Assembly: GCF_009495745.1 (NCBI RefSeq)
Contig: NZ_WIDQ01000001.1
Span: 1 to 64,000 of the forward strand
DNA from: Niveispirillum sp. SYP-B3756
GTDB taxonomy: Bacteria; Pseudomonadota; Alphaproteobacteria; Azospirillales; Azospirillaceae
Direction: 5' to 3'
DNA: 64,000 nt
Translations under genes and position numbers: made by a program
The notes under the pieces: generated by a model
Database searches by the model: none
Told to the model about the DNA's origin: nothing
The model's input: the letters and a program-made list of their open reading frames with translations, nothing else
Shown: positions 27,618 to 38,210 of the stretch, one piece after another
How the letters are laid out: every line of letters starts with the position of its first letter
Numbering within the stretch: position 1 is the stretch's first letter

Positions 27618-27823
27618 CCCGCCATCGTTTATATATTTAATAATCCGAACAATTACCTAAAATAATTAAATAGTTAACGCAATATTAATGGGTAAATAAG
27701 AAGATAACGATAGACATGCCTTACACAGGAAGGCCGATATGCAAATTCAAAAAGGGTCTTTGAATTTATAAAATGCCATAAGCGGCTTAATTTATTCTCT
27801 TACACAGGGAGATAGAGCCTAAA
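27618..27823 (+). other. AT-rich leader of the chemoreceptor gene
   Basis: 206 bp, far lower in GC than the surroundings. TTACACAGG occurs twice (27721 and 27801), each time followed by purines. After the first copy AGGAAGG precedes ATG 27739, opening a 10-codon ORF (MQIQKGSLNL). AAATTC/GAATTT make a small dyad inside it. It may be a regulated 5' leader; no known riboswitch was recognised. Confidence 0.35.
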
Positions 27824-29899
27824 ATGCGCGTTAAGAATTTCTTCATCATTTGCGTATCGATCACTGGCATGATCGCCATCATCATGTCACTGCTGATACT
27901 GAGCGGCCAGATCGCCCGCTACAATGCCGGTAGTGAGACCCTGAAGCAGATTGATGCCGCCAGCAAGCTGGTCAAGGTGTTGGAGCTGGTGGCGATTGAG
28001 CGTGGCAGCATCAATCTGGCGTTGATCAACGAAAAGCCGGCAGAAGATTCCCTGCGCAAGGCGATGACGGAGCAGGTCACCGCCAGCCGGAATGCCACGG
28101 AGGCAGCATCCAAAGTCATGCAGAAGCTGGCCAATGCGGCAAAGGCACGTGCCGCATTCGACAATTTCAGCCGTGAGGTGGAAGCGTTGCGCAGTGCCGC
28201 CATGGCAGAAGGCCTCAAGCCTGCCGACCAGCGCGACCAGAATATGGTGAAGAATTATTCCAACCGCTTGACGGTGCTGCTGGATTCCTTGGGAGCAGCA
28301 CTGGACGAGATAGAAACCAACATCAATGAATTCGACGATTCCGCAGGGGATTATGTCTCCACCGCCCGCGTGGCAATGGATATGCGTCTGGCCGTCGGGG
28401 CGAAAAGCACGCTGATGACCCAGTTCGTCACCATGCGCGCGCCCGCCAAGCCGGAACAGTTTGAAAAGCTCGCCGAACTGAGCGCCCGCGTCGACGAACT
28501 CTGGCGCCGCGTCAAGCTGCTGGCCGGTCAGGTTGACCGCCCCGAAGCGCTGGCACCAGCCATAGACCAGGTGGTGGCGAAATACATCACGTCCCAGGGG
28601 GAAATTTACAAGAAGGTCGAAGCGGCCATGCGCCTCGACGGTCAGACCGGGCTGGAGGTTGCCCCCTTCCGCAAGCTGCAATCTTCCAATCAAAGCACGA
28701 TCATCGACCTGCGCGATCTGGCCCTGACCACTGGCAGCGACTATCTGAACGGGGAAGTGACTGCGGCACGGACCAATATCATCCTGGACATCCTGCTGTG
28801 TCTGGCCATTGCGGCGGCCGTCATCACGCCTGCTGTTTTATTCACCCGCCGCGTGGTCAATCCGCTGGCCCGCATCACCCAGGCCATCAACCAGATGGCC
28901 GGCGGCGATCTGACGGTTGCCATTGAAGGGGCGGAACGCTCGGACGAGGTGGGCGATATTGCCCGTGGCCTGACCGTGTTCAAGCAGGGTGCGCTGGAAC
29001 AACGCCGTCTGGAAAGCGAAGCTGCCGCCGCCGCTGCCGCCCGTGACCAGCGCGTCGCCCGGGTGGAAGCGCTGATCGCCCGGTTCGAAGGCCAGTCGGC
29101 AGAAACATTAGGGATGCTGGCCACCGCCGCGGTGGAGCTGGACAGCACGGCCCGCACCATGTCTGGTTCCGTGGAGCAGACGACGCGTCAGGTGGCCATG
29201 TCGGCCGCCGCCTCCGGCCAGACGTCGGCCAATGTGCAGACCGTGGCCGCCGCCACGGAGGAACTGGCCTCCTCCAGCCAGGAAATCGGGCGGCAGGTGG
29301 CGGAAAGCGCCAAGATCGCCGGCACCGCCGTTGGTGAAGTCCGACAGGCCGGCGCCACGGTTCATACCCTGGCCGATGCCGCCCAGCGCATCGGTGAGGT
29401 GGTACAGCTGATCACCGACATCGCCGGCCAGACCAACCTGCTGGCCCTGAACGCCACCATCGAAGCCGCCCGCGCTGGGGAAGCCGGCAAGGGTTTCGCT
29501 GTGGTGGCCAGCGAGGTGAAGAATCTGGCCGGCCAGACCGCCCGCGCCACCGACGATATCTCCAGCCAGGTGGCACAGATTCAGTCGGCAACGAATGGCG
29601 TCGTCTCCGCCATCGGCGATATCGAAGCCACCATCCGGCGGGTCAGCGAAATCGCCACCACCATCGCCTCTGCCGTGGAAGAGCAGGGTGCCGCCACAGC
29701 AGAAATCGCCCGCAATGTGCAGCAGGCCGCCCATGGCTCACAGCAGATTTCCAGCGGCCTGATCGAGGTAAAGCAGGCGGCGGAAGATACCGGTGATGCC
29801 GCCGGCAATGTGCTGACCGCGTCAGGCAAGCTGGCCCGTGATGCTGAAGAACTGCGGGAGGAAATTGGCCAGTTCCTGAGCAATATCCGCGCCGCTTGA
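27824..29899 (+). CDS. methyl-accepting chemotaxis protein
   Basis: 691 residues. TM1 about 7-29, a long periplasmic helical sensor region (about 30-315) without Cache hallmarks, TM2 about 317-341, HAMP (about 342-395), then the cytoplasmic signalling domain (about 430-680) with the conserved hairpin tip ([20 protein letters not shown]). The C-terminus ends LSNIRAA without a CheR/CheB pentapeptide. GGGAG precedes the ATG. It converges with a periplasmic binding-type sensor gene, a possible functional partner. The ligand is unknown. Confidence 0.92.
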   Translation: MRVKNFFIICVSITGMIAIIMSLLILSGQIARYNAGSETLKQIDAASKLVKVLELVAIERGSINLALINEKPAEDSLRKAMTEQVTASRNATEAASKVMQKLANAAKARAAFDNFSREVEALRSAAMAEGLKPADQRDQNMVKNYSNRLTVLLDSLGAALDEIETNINEFDDSAGDYVSTARVAMDMRLAVGAKSTLMTQFVTMRAPAKPEQFEKLAELSARVDELWRRVKLLAGQVDRPEALAPAIDQVVAKYITSQGEIYKKVEAAMRLDGQTGLEVAPFRKLQSSNQSTIIDLRDLALTTGSDYLNGEVTAARTNIILDILLCLAIAAAVITPAVLFTRRVVNPLARITQAINQMAGGDLTVAIEGAERSDEVGDIARGLTVFKQGALEQRRLESEAAAAAAARDQRVARVEALIARFEGQSAETLGMLATAAVELDSTARTMSGSVEQTTRQVAMSAAASGQTSANVQTVAAATEELASSSQEIGRQVAESAKIAGTAVGEVRQAGATVHTLADAAQRIGEVVQLITDIAGQTNLLALNATIEAARAGEAGKGFAVVASEVKNLAGQTARATDDISSQVAQIQSATNGVVSAIGDIEATIRRVSEIATTIASAVEEQGAATAEIARNVQQAAHGSQQISSGLIEVKQAAEDTGDAAGNVLTASGKLARDAEELREEIGQFLSNIRAA

Positions 29900-29911
29900 G
29901 CCAAAGACAGC

Positions 29912-29998
29912 GCCCCCCGATGAGCCCGACGGGGAGGGGGGCGAACCCGCCCAGTGCTGCTGCCAATCCACCTGATGGTTGACCTTCAGGTGGATTGG
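29912..29998. repeat. two hairpins in the MCP/sensor convergent gap
   Basis: GCCCCCC/GGGGGGC at 29912-29942, then a perfect 13-bp stem CCAATCCACCTGA/TCAGGTGGATTGG with a 10-base loop at 29963-29998. Neither has a T tract. They may act as bidirectional 3' stabilisers or factor-dependent ends. Confidence 0.5.
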
Positions 29999-30076
29999 AG
30001 GCCGGCGACCGCCGACCCGCCGCTTGGTAGCGGCGCAAGCCAAGGGCGCGGATGCGCCCGCCCGGCGCATAAGGGA

Positions 30077-30116
30077 ACACAAAATCCCCCTGGCTCGGTC
30101 ACGATCAAGGGGGATT
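30077..30116 (-). terminator. terminator overlapping the end of the sensor gene
   Basis: Minus-strand AATCCCCCT/AGGGGGATT followed by TTGTG. The first arm contains the last codons and stop of the gene at 30105, so the hairpin starts inside the coding sequence. Confidence 0.6.
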
Positions 30117-31364
30117 GATATGATGTGAATTCAGCGTCTGTTCGATATTCAGACCGACGGTCAACCCACCGGCAACCCGGTTGGGTTCCTTTCCCGGCAG
30201 GGCGAAACTGACCTGAACACTGAACTGGCTGGTTGATTCATCAAAACTGATGGCATCGATGAAGATGCTGTCCGGACCCAGAGCTACCGTCTGGCTGAAT
30301 TTTGCCTCATCCGCCTGCCAAAGATCGCTTGGCAGCGGATCAGCGGCCAGGGTGAGACCCGCCTCATCAAACAGCTGTAATTCCACCACTGTCCCATGCG
30401 TGGAAGCCAGCAATTGCGCCAGCAGGGACGAAAGCGGATGGTTGCGCACGGCCTGCACCAGCAGATGGTCCATCGCAGCCCGGTGCTGCCGGTAAATCCT
30501 GTCACGTTCAATGATCTGCGGCACGGACAGACCAGCACTCCCCTGGCCTGCCGTCAGCAGGGCCGGGACGAGGTGGGGGTCTGCCAGAAGATTGGCCCGG
30601 ATTTGCTGAGCCACCTGCAGAACCACCCGACGTTCCATGGGCGACAGGGCCATGTTGGATGAAGGACAGGCCGCAATTTCCTGATTGAAGCGATCCAGAA
30701 ATCCGGGGTGCGCAGCAAGAAAGCTGTTGGAGAAATAGACACCCAGCGGCATGTAACGTTCAAAAGTCAGGGCCAGACTCGTTGGATCGACGCCCGCTTC
30801 CTTCCAGGCGACATGCAGTTCCGCCTCATCCACCAGCACGGCATCAACCCGACCGGCGGCCAGCATCCGCAATAACTGCACAGCGGTGCGGGCTGCCCCG
30901 GTCGCATCGGCGCCCTGACCTGCCAGCCATTTCAGCTGGTTGGAACCCAGGACGGCTGCCACGTGCCGGTCTTTCTCCAAGGTGAAACGCGCCGGCTTCG
31001 GTCCCCGCATTGTCACCCAGACCCAGCGTTCCAATGCCAGGGGCAAGGAAAGACGGCCATTGGCAAGATCGGCAAAATCCGGTGCAACGGAAAACAGCCC
31101 CTGTGCTGCGCCAAGGCGTACCTGCTCGCGCGCACGCAGCCAGGGGGCAAGGTCAACCTCGTACCGCTGATTAAGCCGCCGCATCACACAGGAGACGGTG
31201 CGCATGGAACTGCCATCCAGCGCCCCCTCTACCATTTCCTGATAAGGTGGGGCGATGTTGGTCAGAAACTGCAAAACTTCAGAGGCAGACGCCTGTGGTA
31301 TGGCGACCAGACTTGTCATGAACGGCGCCAGCAGGCACAGGGCCTTTGCGGCCATGCGCATCAT
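30105..31364 (-). CDS. periplasmic solute-binding-like protein with C-terminal sensor-like domain
   Basis: About 419 residues from the ATG at 31364 (MMRMAAKALCL; GGGGAG upstream). Signal peptide ending QASASE. The first part (about 25-240) resembles family-3 periplasmic binding proteins (APPYQEM, WLRAREQVRLGAAQGLFSVA, LAAGRVDAVLVDEAE). The last part (about 285-415; HPLSSLLAQLLA, ELQLFDEAGLTLAADP, VAGGLTVGLNIEQTL) looks like a small Cache-type ligand domain. No transporter permease or ATPase adjoins it. It converges with the chemoreceptor, so delivery of a ligand to a receptor is possible but unproven. Confidence 0.6.
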   Translation of the reverse strand: MMRMAAKALCLLAPFMTSLVAIPQASASEVLQFLTNIAPPYQEMVEGALDGSSMRTVSCVMRRLNQRYEVDLAPWLRAREQVRLGAAQGLFSVAPDFADLANGRLSLPLALERWVWVTMRGPKPARFTLEKDRHVAAVLGSNQLKWLAGQGADATGAARTAVQLLRMLAAGRVDAVLVDEAELHVAWKEAGVDPTSLALTFERYMPLGVYFSNSFLAAHPGFLDRFNQEIAACPSSNMALSPMERRVVLQVAQQIRANLLADPHLVPALLTAGQGSAGLSVPQIIERDRIYRQHRAAMDHLLVQAVRNHPLSSLLAQLLASTHGTVVELQLFDEAGLTLAADPLPSDLWQADEAKFSQTVALGPDSIFIDAISFDESTSQFSVQVSFALPGKEPNRVAGGLTVGLNIEQTLNSHHINPP

Positions 31365-31475
31365 CGCTCCCCATTCTCTCCGGCCGTGAATACCGGACCA
31401 TGGCAGCAGCGATGGTACCCCCGGCCGGCCCTTCTGCAAATCTATCCAGAAGGTCCGGCCGGAATTTCACCATAT

Positions 31476-33740
31476 TCAGTCAGTGAATTTGTTGTTCTTA
31501 GGGAAACCGTTGGGCGGCAGCTTGCCGGGCGTACCGCGAAAGGCCACCCAGCCAGACAGCTCCGGCATGGCCACGGTACGCACCCGGCCTTCCGTACCGC
31601 CCAGCTTCCAGCTCAACCCGTCCGCCAGATTGAACAGTTTCAAATCCGACAGGCTGGCATCCTTGTACTTCTGCAGGGCAACACCTTTGCCGCGCGCCAT
31701 GATCGGCACTTCTTCCAGCTTGAACACCAGCAGGCGGCGGTTATTGCCGATCACGGCGACGGCATCGCCTTCCACCGGCACGGCCAGCACGGCGGCGGAG
31801 CCATCGCCCGTGTTCAGCACCTGTTTGCCGGCACGGGTCTGCGCCACCACATCATCGGCCTCCACCTGGAAGCCGCGCCCATCGCTGGAGGCCACCAGCA
31901 GACGGATGCCAGGCCGGTGGCGCAACATGCCGATAATCTCCGCCTCGCCCAGATCGATCATCAGGCGTACCGGTTCGCCAAAGCCGCGGCCACGCGGCAG
32001 CTTGTCCGCCCCCAGCGTATAGAATTTGCCGTTACTGGCGAAGATCAGCAGCTTGTCCACTGTCTCCGCATGAAGGACGAAACCTTCCTTGTCGCCTTCC
32101 TTATATTTGGTCTCCGCTGTTTCAGCCGGCCCCAGATGCTTGGAAACCGCCCTGATCCAGCCCTTTTCCGACAGGAAGATGGTCAGCGGCTCCCGCTCGA
32201 TCATGGCTTCCATCGGTACGGCCAGATCGGTCGGCGCTTCGCCGATCTCCGTCCTTCGTTCCCCCAAGGCGGTGGAACGGCCGAATTTCTTGTCCATCTG
32301 CTGCACTTCCGTGCGGATGGCCTTCCAGCGCTTGCCCTCATCCTCCAGCAGGCTGGCCAGGGTGGCCCGCTCCGCCGACAGGGCATCATGCTCCTTCTTG
32401 ATCTCAAACTCCTCCAGCCGGCGCAAGCTGCGCAGCCGCATGTTCAAGATGGCCTCTGCCTGCACATCGCTGAGGCTGAAGGTGCGCATCAGTTCCTTCT
32501 TCGGCTCATCCTCTTCCCGGATGATGCGGATCACCTCATCCAGGTTCAGGTAAGCGATGAGATAGCCGCCCAGCACTTCCAGCCGGTGGTCGATCTCCCC
32601 CAACCGGTGGCGGGACCGGCGGATCAGCACATCCTGGCGATGATCCAGGAACGCCTTCAACACCTCGTGCAGGTTCATGACGCGGGGAATCAGCCCGCCA
32701 TCCAGCACATTCATGTTCAGGCTGAACCGGGTTTCCAGGTCCGTGTTGCGGAACAGCTGTTCCATCATCACGGCCGGATCGACATTCCGGCTCTTCGGGA
32801 TAAGCACCAGCCGGATATCTTCCGCCGACTCGTCACGCACATCTTCCAGCAGCGGCAGCTTCCGCTCGGCCAGCAGTTCGGCGATCTTCTCCACCAGGCG
32901 CGATTTCTGCACCTGATAGGGGATCTGCGTCACCACCACCTGCCAAGTCCCCTGACTCAGCATTTCCTTGGTCCAGCGCGCGCGGGTACGGAAGGCACCG
33001 CGCCCGGTACGATAGGCCTCGATGATGTTGGCGCGGTTTTCCACCAGCACGCCGCCGGTGGGGAAATCCGGGCCGCGCACCCAGCTCACCAGTTCATCCA
33101 CCGTCACCGGGCGGCGCTTTTCCGGGGCGGGCAGCAATTCCCGCTCGATGATCAGGTTCAAGGCGCCGCAGATTTCGCCGACATTATGCGGCGGAATGCT
33201 GGTGGCCATGCCGACCGCGATACCGGCCGAGCCATTGGCCAGCAGGTTGGGGAAGGCCGCCGGCAGAACGATCGGTTCCTCGCCATCCCCGTCATAGGTG
33301 GGGCGGAAATCGGTGGCGTCCTCCTCGATCCCCTGCATCAGGGCCTTGGCCACCTCGGTCAGCTTGGCCTCGGTATATCGCATGGCGGCGGCGTTATCGC
33401 CGTCGATATTGCCGAAATTACCCTGGCCTTCCACCAGCGGGTAACGGCTGGCAAAATCCTGTGCCAGCCGCACCAGCGCGTCATAGACGGACTGGTCGCC
33501 ATGGGGGTGGAACTTACCGATCACATCGCCGACCACGCGGGCCGATTTCTTCGGCATCGTGTTCGGGTCCAGCTTCAGCTGGCTCATCGCGAACAGGATG
33601 CGGCGATGCACAGGCTTCAACCCGTCGCGCACGTCGGGCAGCGAGCGGGAGACGATGGTGGAGAGCGCGTAGGACAAATAACGCTCACCCAAGGCATCGG
33701 CGAGGCGCTTGTCCACGATTTCAAAAGCGGCGTCAGTCAT
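31476..33740 (-). CDS. parC: DNA topoisomerase IV subunit A
   Basis: Breaks and rejoins DNA to unlink daughter chromosomes, acting with ParE. 754 residues. Catalytic Tyr in [10 protein letters not shown]; the breakage-reunion domain is N-terminal and the beta-pinwheel C-terminal ([24 protein letters not shown]). The quinolone-determining segment reads [10 protein letters not shown], so the residue equal to E. coli Ser80 is Gln and Glu84 is Asp, as expected in alphaproteobacteria. Its ATG overlaps the recO stop, indicating coupling. Confidence 0.97.
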   Translation of the reverse strand: MTDAAFEIVDKRLADALGERYLSYALSTIVSRSLPDVRDGLKPVHRRILFAMSQLKLDPNTMPKKSARVVGDVIGKFHPHGDQSVYDALVRLAQDFASRYPLVEGQGNFGNIDGDNAAAMRYTEAKLTEVAKALMQGIEEDATDFRPTYDGDGEEPIVLPAAFPNLLANGSAGIAVGMATSIPPHNVGEICGALNLIIERELLPAPEKRRPVTVDELVSWVRGPDFPTGGVLVENRANIIEAYRTGRGAFRTRARWTKEMLSQGTWQVVVTQIPYQVQKSRLVEKIAELLAERKLPLLEDVRDESAEDIRLVLIPKSRNVDPAVMMEQLFRNTDLETRFSLNMNVLDGGLIPRVMNLHEVLKAFLDHRQDVLIRRSRHRLGEIDHRLEVLGGYLIAYLNLDEVIRIIREEDEPKKELMRTFSLSDVQAEAILNMRLRSLRRLEEFEIKKEHDALSAERATLASLLEDEGKRWKAIRTEVQQMDKKFGRSTALGERRTEIGEAPTDLAVPMEAMIEREPLTIFLSEKGWIRAVSKHLGPAETAETKYKEGDKEGFVLHAETVDKLLIFASNGKFYTLGADKLPRGRGFGEPVRLMIDLGEAEIIGMLRHRPGIRLLVASSDGRGFQVEADDVVAQTRAGKQVLNTGDGSAAVLAVPVEGDAVAVIGNNRRLLVFKLEEVPIMARGKGVALQKYKDASLSDLKLFNLADGLSWKLGGTEGRVRTVAMPELSGWVAFRGTPGKLPPNGFPKNNKFTD

Positions 33741-34498
33741 GCGCCATCCATACCAGATATGATTTGCTGACGGGTATAGCGTTCTACGAAGCGCCGCCGG
33801 GCCGGCGGCAGATCGACATGGCGCTGGGCAAAGACGAAACGTTCCAGGAAATAGCCCGTCAGGTCCAGCCCCTGCTTTACCTCTTCATAGCCACCCGCCG
33901 AAAGCCCCAGCAGAAAAGGCGGCAGCGGCAGCAGCTTATCCTTGAACGGCTCCGCCGCACTGGTGCTGACGGCGCGGCCGGTGCGGGGACTGACATGGGT
34001 CAGCGTCTCATTGCCCAGCGCCGCCAGTTCCCGCCCCGTGGCGGCACAGCGGGAAAAATCCAGGCCGAATCCGGCCAGCTCCAGCAACCCCACCTCCCAC
34101 CGGACATAGACCTCCGCCCAGACGTCCAGCGGCAAGGCCTCGAACAAGGCCAGTGTGGCCTCATACAGGGCGGGGTGCGGCTCGCGTTCCGGCAGTATCG
34201 TATCCATCAGGGCGCAGGCAGAACTCAGACAGGCCAGCCGGTCCGGTTCATCCAGCAATTGGGCGGCGGTGGCGCGTTCCAGTTCCAGCGCGTAATGGCC
34301 CAGTTGATCGGACAGGCGGGCCCGCCAGTGGGCAGCGACGCGGGCGCCCGGTTCCAGCGTGGCGCGATGGCGGCTGGACTGGCCGCCATGCACCAGACCG
34401 GCATGGCGGCCATGGTCACGCGTCAGCAGCACCGCCAGGGCAGCCGTCTCCCCATGGGGGCGCGCGGAGATCATGATCGCCTGGTCGGTCCATTCCAT
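33737..34498 (-). CDS. recO: DNA repair protein RecO
   Basis: Recombination mediator that loads RecA on SSB-coated DNA with RecR. 253 residues from the ATG at 34498 ([17 protein letters not shown]), the standard N-terminal OB-fold start; helical domain with CAATG and the C-terminal [13 protein letters not shown]. The last codon overlaps the parC start (ATGA). A much longer frame continues upstream through 36190, but that is antisense to the PAS-GGDEF-EAL gene. Confidence 0.94.
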   Translation of the reverse strand: MEWTDQAIMISARPHGETAALAVLLTRDHGRHAGLVHGGQSSRHRATLEPGARVAAHWRARLSDQLGHYALELERATAAQLLDEPDRLACLSSACALMDTILPEREPHPALYEATLALFEALPLDVWAEVYVRWEVGLLELAGFGLDFSRCAATGRELAALGNETLTHVSPRTGRAVSTSAAEPFKDKLLPLPPFLLGLSAGGYEEVKQGLDLTGYFLERFVFAQRHVDLPPARRRFVERYTRQQIISGMDGA

Positions 34499-34627
34499 AA
34501 ACGGCAGTTTAATATAAACTCGAACAAAAGCGAACATGCGTGGATATGATATAGCCGAATGGTATAGGATGTTTATCCGACCCATTCTTCCGGCCCTGCA
34601 TCCTTGCCACACACGACCGAAGACCAC

Positions 34628-37093
34628 ATGGTTCAACGCTATATGCTGGCTGCTTTCGCCAGCGGTGAGGCTATCTGGGATTGGGATGTTTCGACGGATA
34701 GGCTGTTCCTGTCCCCCGGCTTCCGGGCCTTTTTGCCGGTACCGGCAGATGGGCAGGATGTGACCCTCGCCTATTGGTTTTCCCAGGTCCATCCCGACGA
34801 CCTGCCCTGGCTGGAAGCTACCTTGCGTTCGCCCGACCGGCTGGCCGGGCGCCGGCTGGTCATCGAACATCGGGTGCGCAATCCCAAGGGGGACTGGACC
34901 TGGCTGATGCTGCGCGGGGCCGCCCAGGCCGGGCCGGATGGCTGCGTCAACCGGCTGATCGGCACCGCCATCGACATTACCGAACGCAAGCAGGCAGAGG
35001 AAAAGCTGCGCCTGTCGGAGGAACGGCTGGCCCTGGCGGCAGCCGCCACCAACGACGGTCTCTATGACTGGGATCTGCGCACCGACCGGCTTTATTACGC
35101 CCCCCGCTGGAAGGCCCTGATCGGCCATGCGGAGGAAGAGATCGGCGACGGGCCGGAGGAATGGTTGAACCGGGTACATCCGGAAGACCTGATCTGGCTG
35201 CAGGCCACCCTGGATGCCCAGGTGTCGGCCGGTGCCAAGCCCTTTCAGATTGAGTACCGAATCCAACATGCCAGCGCCGGCTGGCGCTGGATGCTCTGCC
35301 GGGGCATCGCGGTGATGGATGCGTCGGGGGAGCCGTTGCGCCTTGTCGGCTCGCAATCCGACATTACCGACCGCAAAGTGGCCGAAGAACAGCTGCGCAT
35401 CAGCGAAGAACGCTATGCCCTGGCCGCCCAAGGCGCCAATGACGGGCTGTGGGACTGGCGGATCAGCGAGGGCGATGTCTATTATTCCCCCCGCTGGTCC
35501 GACATGCTGGGCCTGCCGCATGGCGAATGGACCGGCACGATTGAGGATTGGTTCGGCCTGATCCATGCCAGCGACCTGCCGGGCCTGCGCGCCGCCTTTT
35601 CCCTGCACCTGTCCGGCGGGACGGAGCATCTGGAACATGAAGTGCGCATCCGCCATGACAGTGGTGGGGAGCTGTGGGTCTTGATCCGGGGTGTCGCCAT
35701 CCGCGATGCGCTGGGCGATGCCATCCGCATGGCCGGATCGATGACCGATATCACCGACCGCAAGCGGGCAGAACAGCAAATCCTGTTCGATGCCTTCCAT
35801 GATGGCTTGACCGGGCTGCCCAACCGCTCCCTGCTGCTGGACCGTATCAGCCAGACGCTGGGTCGCCGCCGGCGGCCGGATGATCCGCCCTGCGCCGTCA
35901 TCCTGTTCGATCTGGACCATTTCAAGCGGGTGAATGACAGCCTGGGCCCGCTGGCGGGGGATGAGGTGCTGCGCCTGCTGGGCCAGCGGCTGGAACGTGA
36001 AAGGCGGGCGGGCGACACGGTGGGCCGCATCTCCGCCGATGAATATGCCGTGCTGATGGATGGGGTGGTGGATGTGAAGGCCGCCCTGTTCGCCGCCAAC
36101 CGACTGGCCGCCCGCATCGCCGAACCGCTGCAGCTGACCAGCGGCGAACGGGTGGTGCTGACGGCGTCGGGCGGCATCGCCATGTCGCACACCGGTTATG
36201 GCCAGGCGGCCGACATGCTGCGCGATGCCAGCCTGGCCATGTTCCGCGCCAAGGGTGATGGCCGCAACCGGGTGGAAATGTTTGACGAGGCGCTGCGCGA
36301 CCGCGCCATGTCACGCCTGCGCACCGAAACAGACCTGCGGCAGGCCGCCGATCTGCAGCAGCTGGCCCTGCATTACCAGCCCATCGTCCGCCTGTCCGAT
36401 GGCAGCATCGCCGGGTTCGAGGCGCTGATCCGCTGGAACCATCCCGAACGCGGCATGATCGCGCCATCCGAATTTGTCCCGCTGGCCGAAGATACCGGCC
36501 TGATCCTGCAGATCGGCCGCTGGGCTTTGGGGGAGGCGACGCAGCAACTGGCGCGCTGGCAGAAGGCGCATGACAGCGGGCTGTTCATGAGCGTCAATGT
36601 CTCCGGCCGGCAGATGCTGGATGATGATATTGTCGGCCACGTCCGCGCCGCCCTGGCCGCGTCCGGCATCGCGCCGGAAACCTTGAAGCTGGAGATCACC
36701 GAAAGTCTGCTGATGGATGATCCGGGGCGCGTGGTGGTGCTGATGCAGCAGATCCGCGATCTGGGGGTTGGCCTGTCGCTGGATGATTTCGGCACCGGCT
36801 ATTCCAGCCTCTCCTATCTGCACCGATATCCGGTTGGCACCTTGAAGATCGACCGCGCCTTCGTGCATGGCACCGGCGAGAATGACCGGCGGGAGGAGAT
36901 TTCCCGCATCATCCTGCTGCTGGCCAAAAGCCTGGATATGGATGTGGTGGCCGAAGGGATCGAAACGGCGGCAGAGGTGCAGTTCCTGCGCGGCCTGGAA
37001 TGCCGTTATGGCCAGGGCTTCTATTTCTCCCGCCCCCAGCCGGCCGGGGTGGCAGAGGCGCTGCTTTCCTTGCAGAGCCTGCCGAAAGTGTAG
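34628..37093 (+). CDS. PAS-PAS-PAS-GGDEF-EAL cyclic-di-GMP protein
   Basis: About 821 residues from the ATG at 34628 (MVQRYMLAAF). Three PAS_3-type domains (about 10-125, 135-255, 260-385), each with a Trp-rich start (IWDWD, LYDWD, LWDWR) and an ITDRK/ITERK end. The GGDEF domain (about 390-545) has RISADEY in place of GGDEF. The EAL domain (about 560-815) keeps EALIRW, NVSGRQM, LEITESLL, LDDFGTGYSSL, LKIDRAF and VVAEGIET. It is probably a phosphodiesterase with a regulatory, non-cyclase GGDEF. No membrane segment; PAS input could be redox or a small ligand. Divergent from recO. Confidence 0.9.
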   Translation: MVQRYMLAAFASGEAIWDWDVSTDRLFLSPGFRAFLPVPADGQDVTLAYWFSQVHPDDLPWLEATLRSPDRLAGRRLVIEHRVRNPKGDWTWLMLRGAAQAGPDGCVNRLIGTAIDITERKQAEEKLRLSEERLALAAAATNDGLYDWDLRTDRLYYAPRWKALIGHAEEEIGDGPEEWLNRVHPEDLIWLQATLDAQVSAGAKPFQIEYRIQHASAGWRWMLCRGIAVMDASGEPLRLVGSQSDITDRKVAEEQLRISEERYALAAQGANDGLWDWRISEGDVYYSPRWSDMLGLPHGEWTGTIEDWFGLIHASDLPGLRAAFSLHLSGGTEHLEHEVRIRHDSGGELWVLIRGVAIRDALGDAIRMAGSMTDITDRKRAEQQILFDAFHDGLTGLPNRSLLLDRISQTLGRRRRPDDPPCAVILFDLDHFKRVNDSLGPLAGDEVLRLLGQRLERERRAGDTVGRISADEYAVLMDGVVDVKAALFAANRLAARIAEPLQLTSGERVVLTASGGIAMSHTGYGQAADMLRDASLAMFRAKGDGRNRVEMFDEALRDRAMSRLRTETDLRQAADLQQLALHYQPIVRLSDGSIAGFEALIRWNHPERGMIAPSEFVPLAEDTGLILQIGRWALGEATQQLARWQKAHDSGLFMSVNVSGRQMLDDDIVGHVRAALAASGIAPETLKLEITESLLMDDPGRVVVLMQQIRDLGVGLSLDDFGTGYSSLSYLHRYPVGTLKIDRAFVHGTGENDRREEISRIILLLAKSLDMDVVAEGIETAAEVQFLRGLECRYGQGFYFSRPQPAGVAEALLSLQSLPKV

Positions 37094-37100
37094 GGCGCCG

Positions 37101-37736
37101 CTACCGCCGCAGCCAGTGCGCTTCCGGCGGGCGGCGGTGCTCCCAGCCTTCACGTTCCAGTTCCGGCCGCCCCTCCTCCGTCGCCGGATAGCCCAGGCAG
37201 AGATAGCCGACCAGCCGCCAGCCCGCCGGCACATCCAGCAGCGCCGTCACGGTGTCGGGGTCCAGGATGGAGACCCAGCCCAGCCCCACCCCATGGGCGC
37301 GGGCTGACAGCCACAGGGTGAAGATGGACATGGCGGCGGAATACAGCACGGTTTCCGGCATGGTGCGCCGGCCCAACCCATGGCCCTGCTCGGGATCGGT
37401 TTCCGCGAACACTGCCAGATGCACCGGCGCCTCCACCAGACCCGCCAGTTTCAGTCGGGCGTAGTCAGACCCGCGCCCGCTCTGGGCCTGTGCGGCCAGG
37501 GCGTCGGCATTGGCATGGCGGAAATCATCAATCACCGCCTGCCGCCGGGCCGCATCCTCCACAATGACAAAACGCCAGGGTTCCGACAGGCCGACGCTAG
37601 GGGCCAGGCAGGCATCCGCCAGAAGCTGTTCCAGCAAACCATCGGGCAGCGGGTCATTCTTGAAATGGCGCACATCGCGGCGCCAGCGCAACAACTGGCG
37701 GAACCGGTCACGGAATTCGGCATCGAAATCCGGCAT
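37101..37736 (-). CDS. bluB: 5,6-dimethylbenzimidazole synthase
   Basis: Uses FMNH2 and O2 to make the lower ligand of vitamin B12. 211 residues, nitroreductase fold. Features typical of BluB are RRDVRHF near the N-terminus, SVGLSEPWRFV, RLKLAGLVEAPVHLAVF, PETVLYSAAMSIFTLWLSAR and GLGWVSILDP. It is convergent with the EAL protein (gap 7 bp) and 15 bp downstream of ratA. No other cobalamin gene or B12 riboswitch is visible nearby. Confidence 0.88.
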   Translation of the reverse strand: MPDFDAEFRDRFRQLLRWRRDVRHFKNDPLPDGLLEQLLADACLAPSVGLSEPWRFVIVEDAARRQAVIDDFRHANADALAAQAQSGRGSDYARLKLAGLVEAPVHLAVFAETDPEQGHGLGRRTMPETVLYSAAMSIFTLWLSARAHGVGLGWVSILDPDTVTALLDVPAGWRLVGYLCLGYPATEEGRPELEREGWEHRRPPEAHWLRR

Positions 37737-37751
37737 TAAGCGCGCCCCTTC

Positions 37752-38183
37752 TCAACCGTATAGTTGTTTGGCCCGGATCTCGAATGCCGCCACCATGCGC
37801 TTCACCGCCTCATTGAACAGGGCACCAATGATGGTCTGCAGCATCTTGTTGCGGAATTCGAAATCCACATAAAAATCAACGACGCAGCCCAGCTCGTGCG
37901 GTTCGAACACCCAGTGATTATTAAGGTGGTGGAACGGCCCCTCAACATATTCGACATGGATGGACAGCTTGTCCGGGTCCAGCGTCACCTTGCTGGTGAA
38001 CTTTTCCCGGATCAGCTTGAAACCGATCACCAGATCGGCCCAGATCAGCCGTTCCTGCCGCTTGCGAATGCGGCAGGCCACGGCCCAGGGCAGAAATTCC
38101 GGATAACGCTCCACGTCAGCGACAAGATCATAGAGCTGTTGCGGCGTGTAGGGCAGTACACGCCGCTCGGCATGGGTCGGCAT
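37752..38183 (-). CDS. ratA: RatA/Coq10 family START-like protein
   Basis: 143 residues, one polyketide-cyclase/START domain: LPYTPQQLYDLVADVERYPEFLPW at the N-terminus and FVDFEFRN-type strands in the second half. The family includes the coenzyme Q-binding Coq10 and the ribosome-associated RatA; the name does not settle the function, and ubiquinone binding is likely in this class. It lies 27 bp after lipA, the usual alphaproteobacterial order. Confidence 0.85.
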   Translation of the reverse strand: MPTHAERRVLPYTPQQLYDLVADVERYPEFLPWAVACRIRKRQERLIWADLVIGFKLIREKFTSKVTLDPDKLSIHVEYVEGPFHHLNNHWVFEPHELGCVVDFYVDFEFRNKMLQTIIGALFNEAVKRMVAAFEIRAKQLYG

Positions 38184-38210
38184 CTCTCTGGCGCTCCGTT
38201 CGATCCCGCC

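Noticed and set aside
30963-33770. 935-codon open frame on the plus strand
   Set aside because: Antisense to parC and the sensor gene; composition (Gln/His/Arg-rich) and lack of any motif show it is a high-GC shadow.
34499-36190. Long N-terminal extension of recO
   Set aside because: The extension is antisense to the PAS-GGDEF-EAL gene, and the RecO family starts at the MEWTDQA Met.
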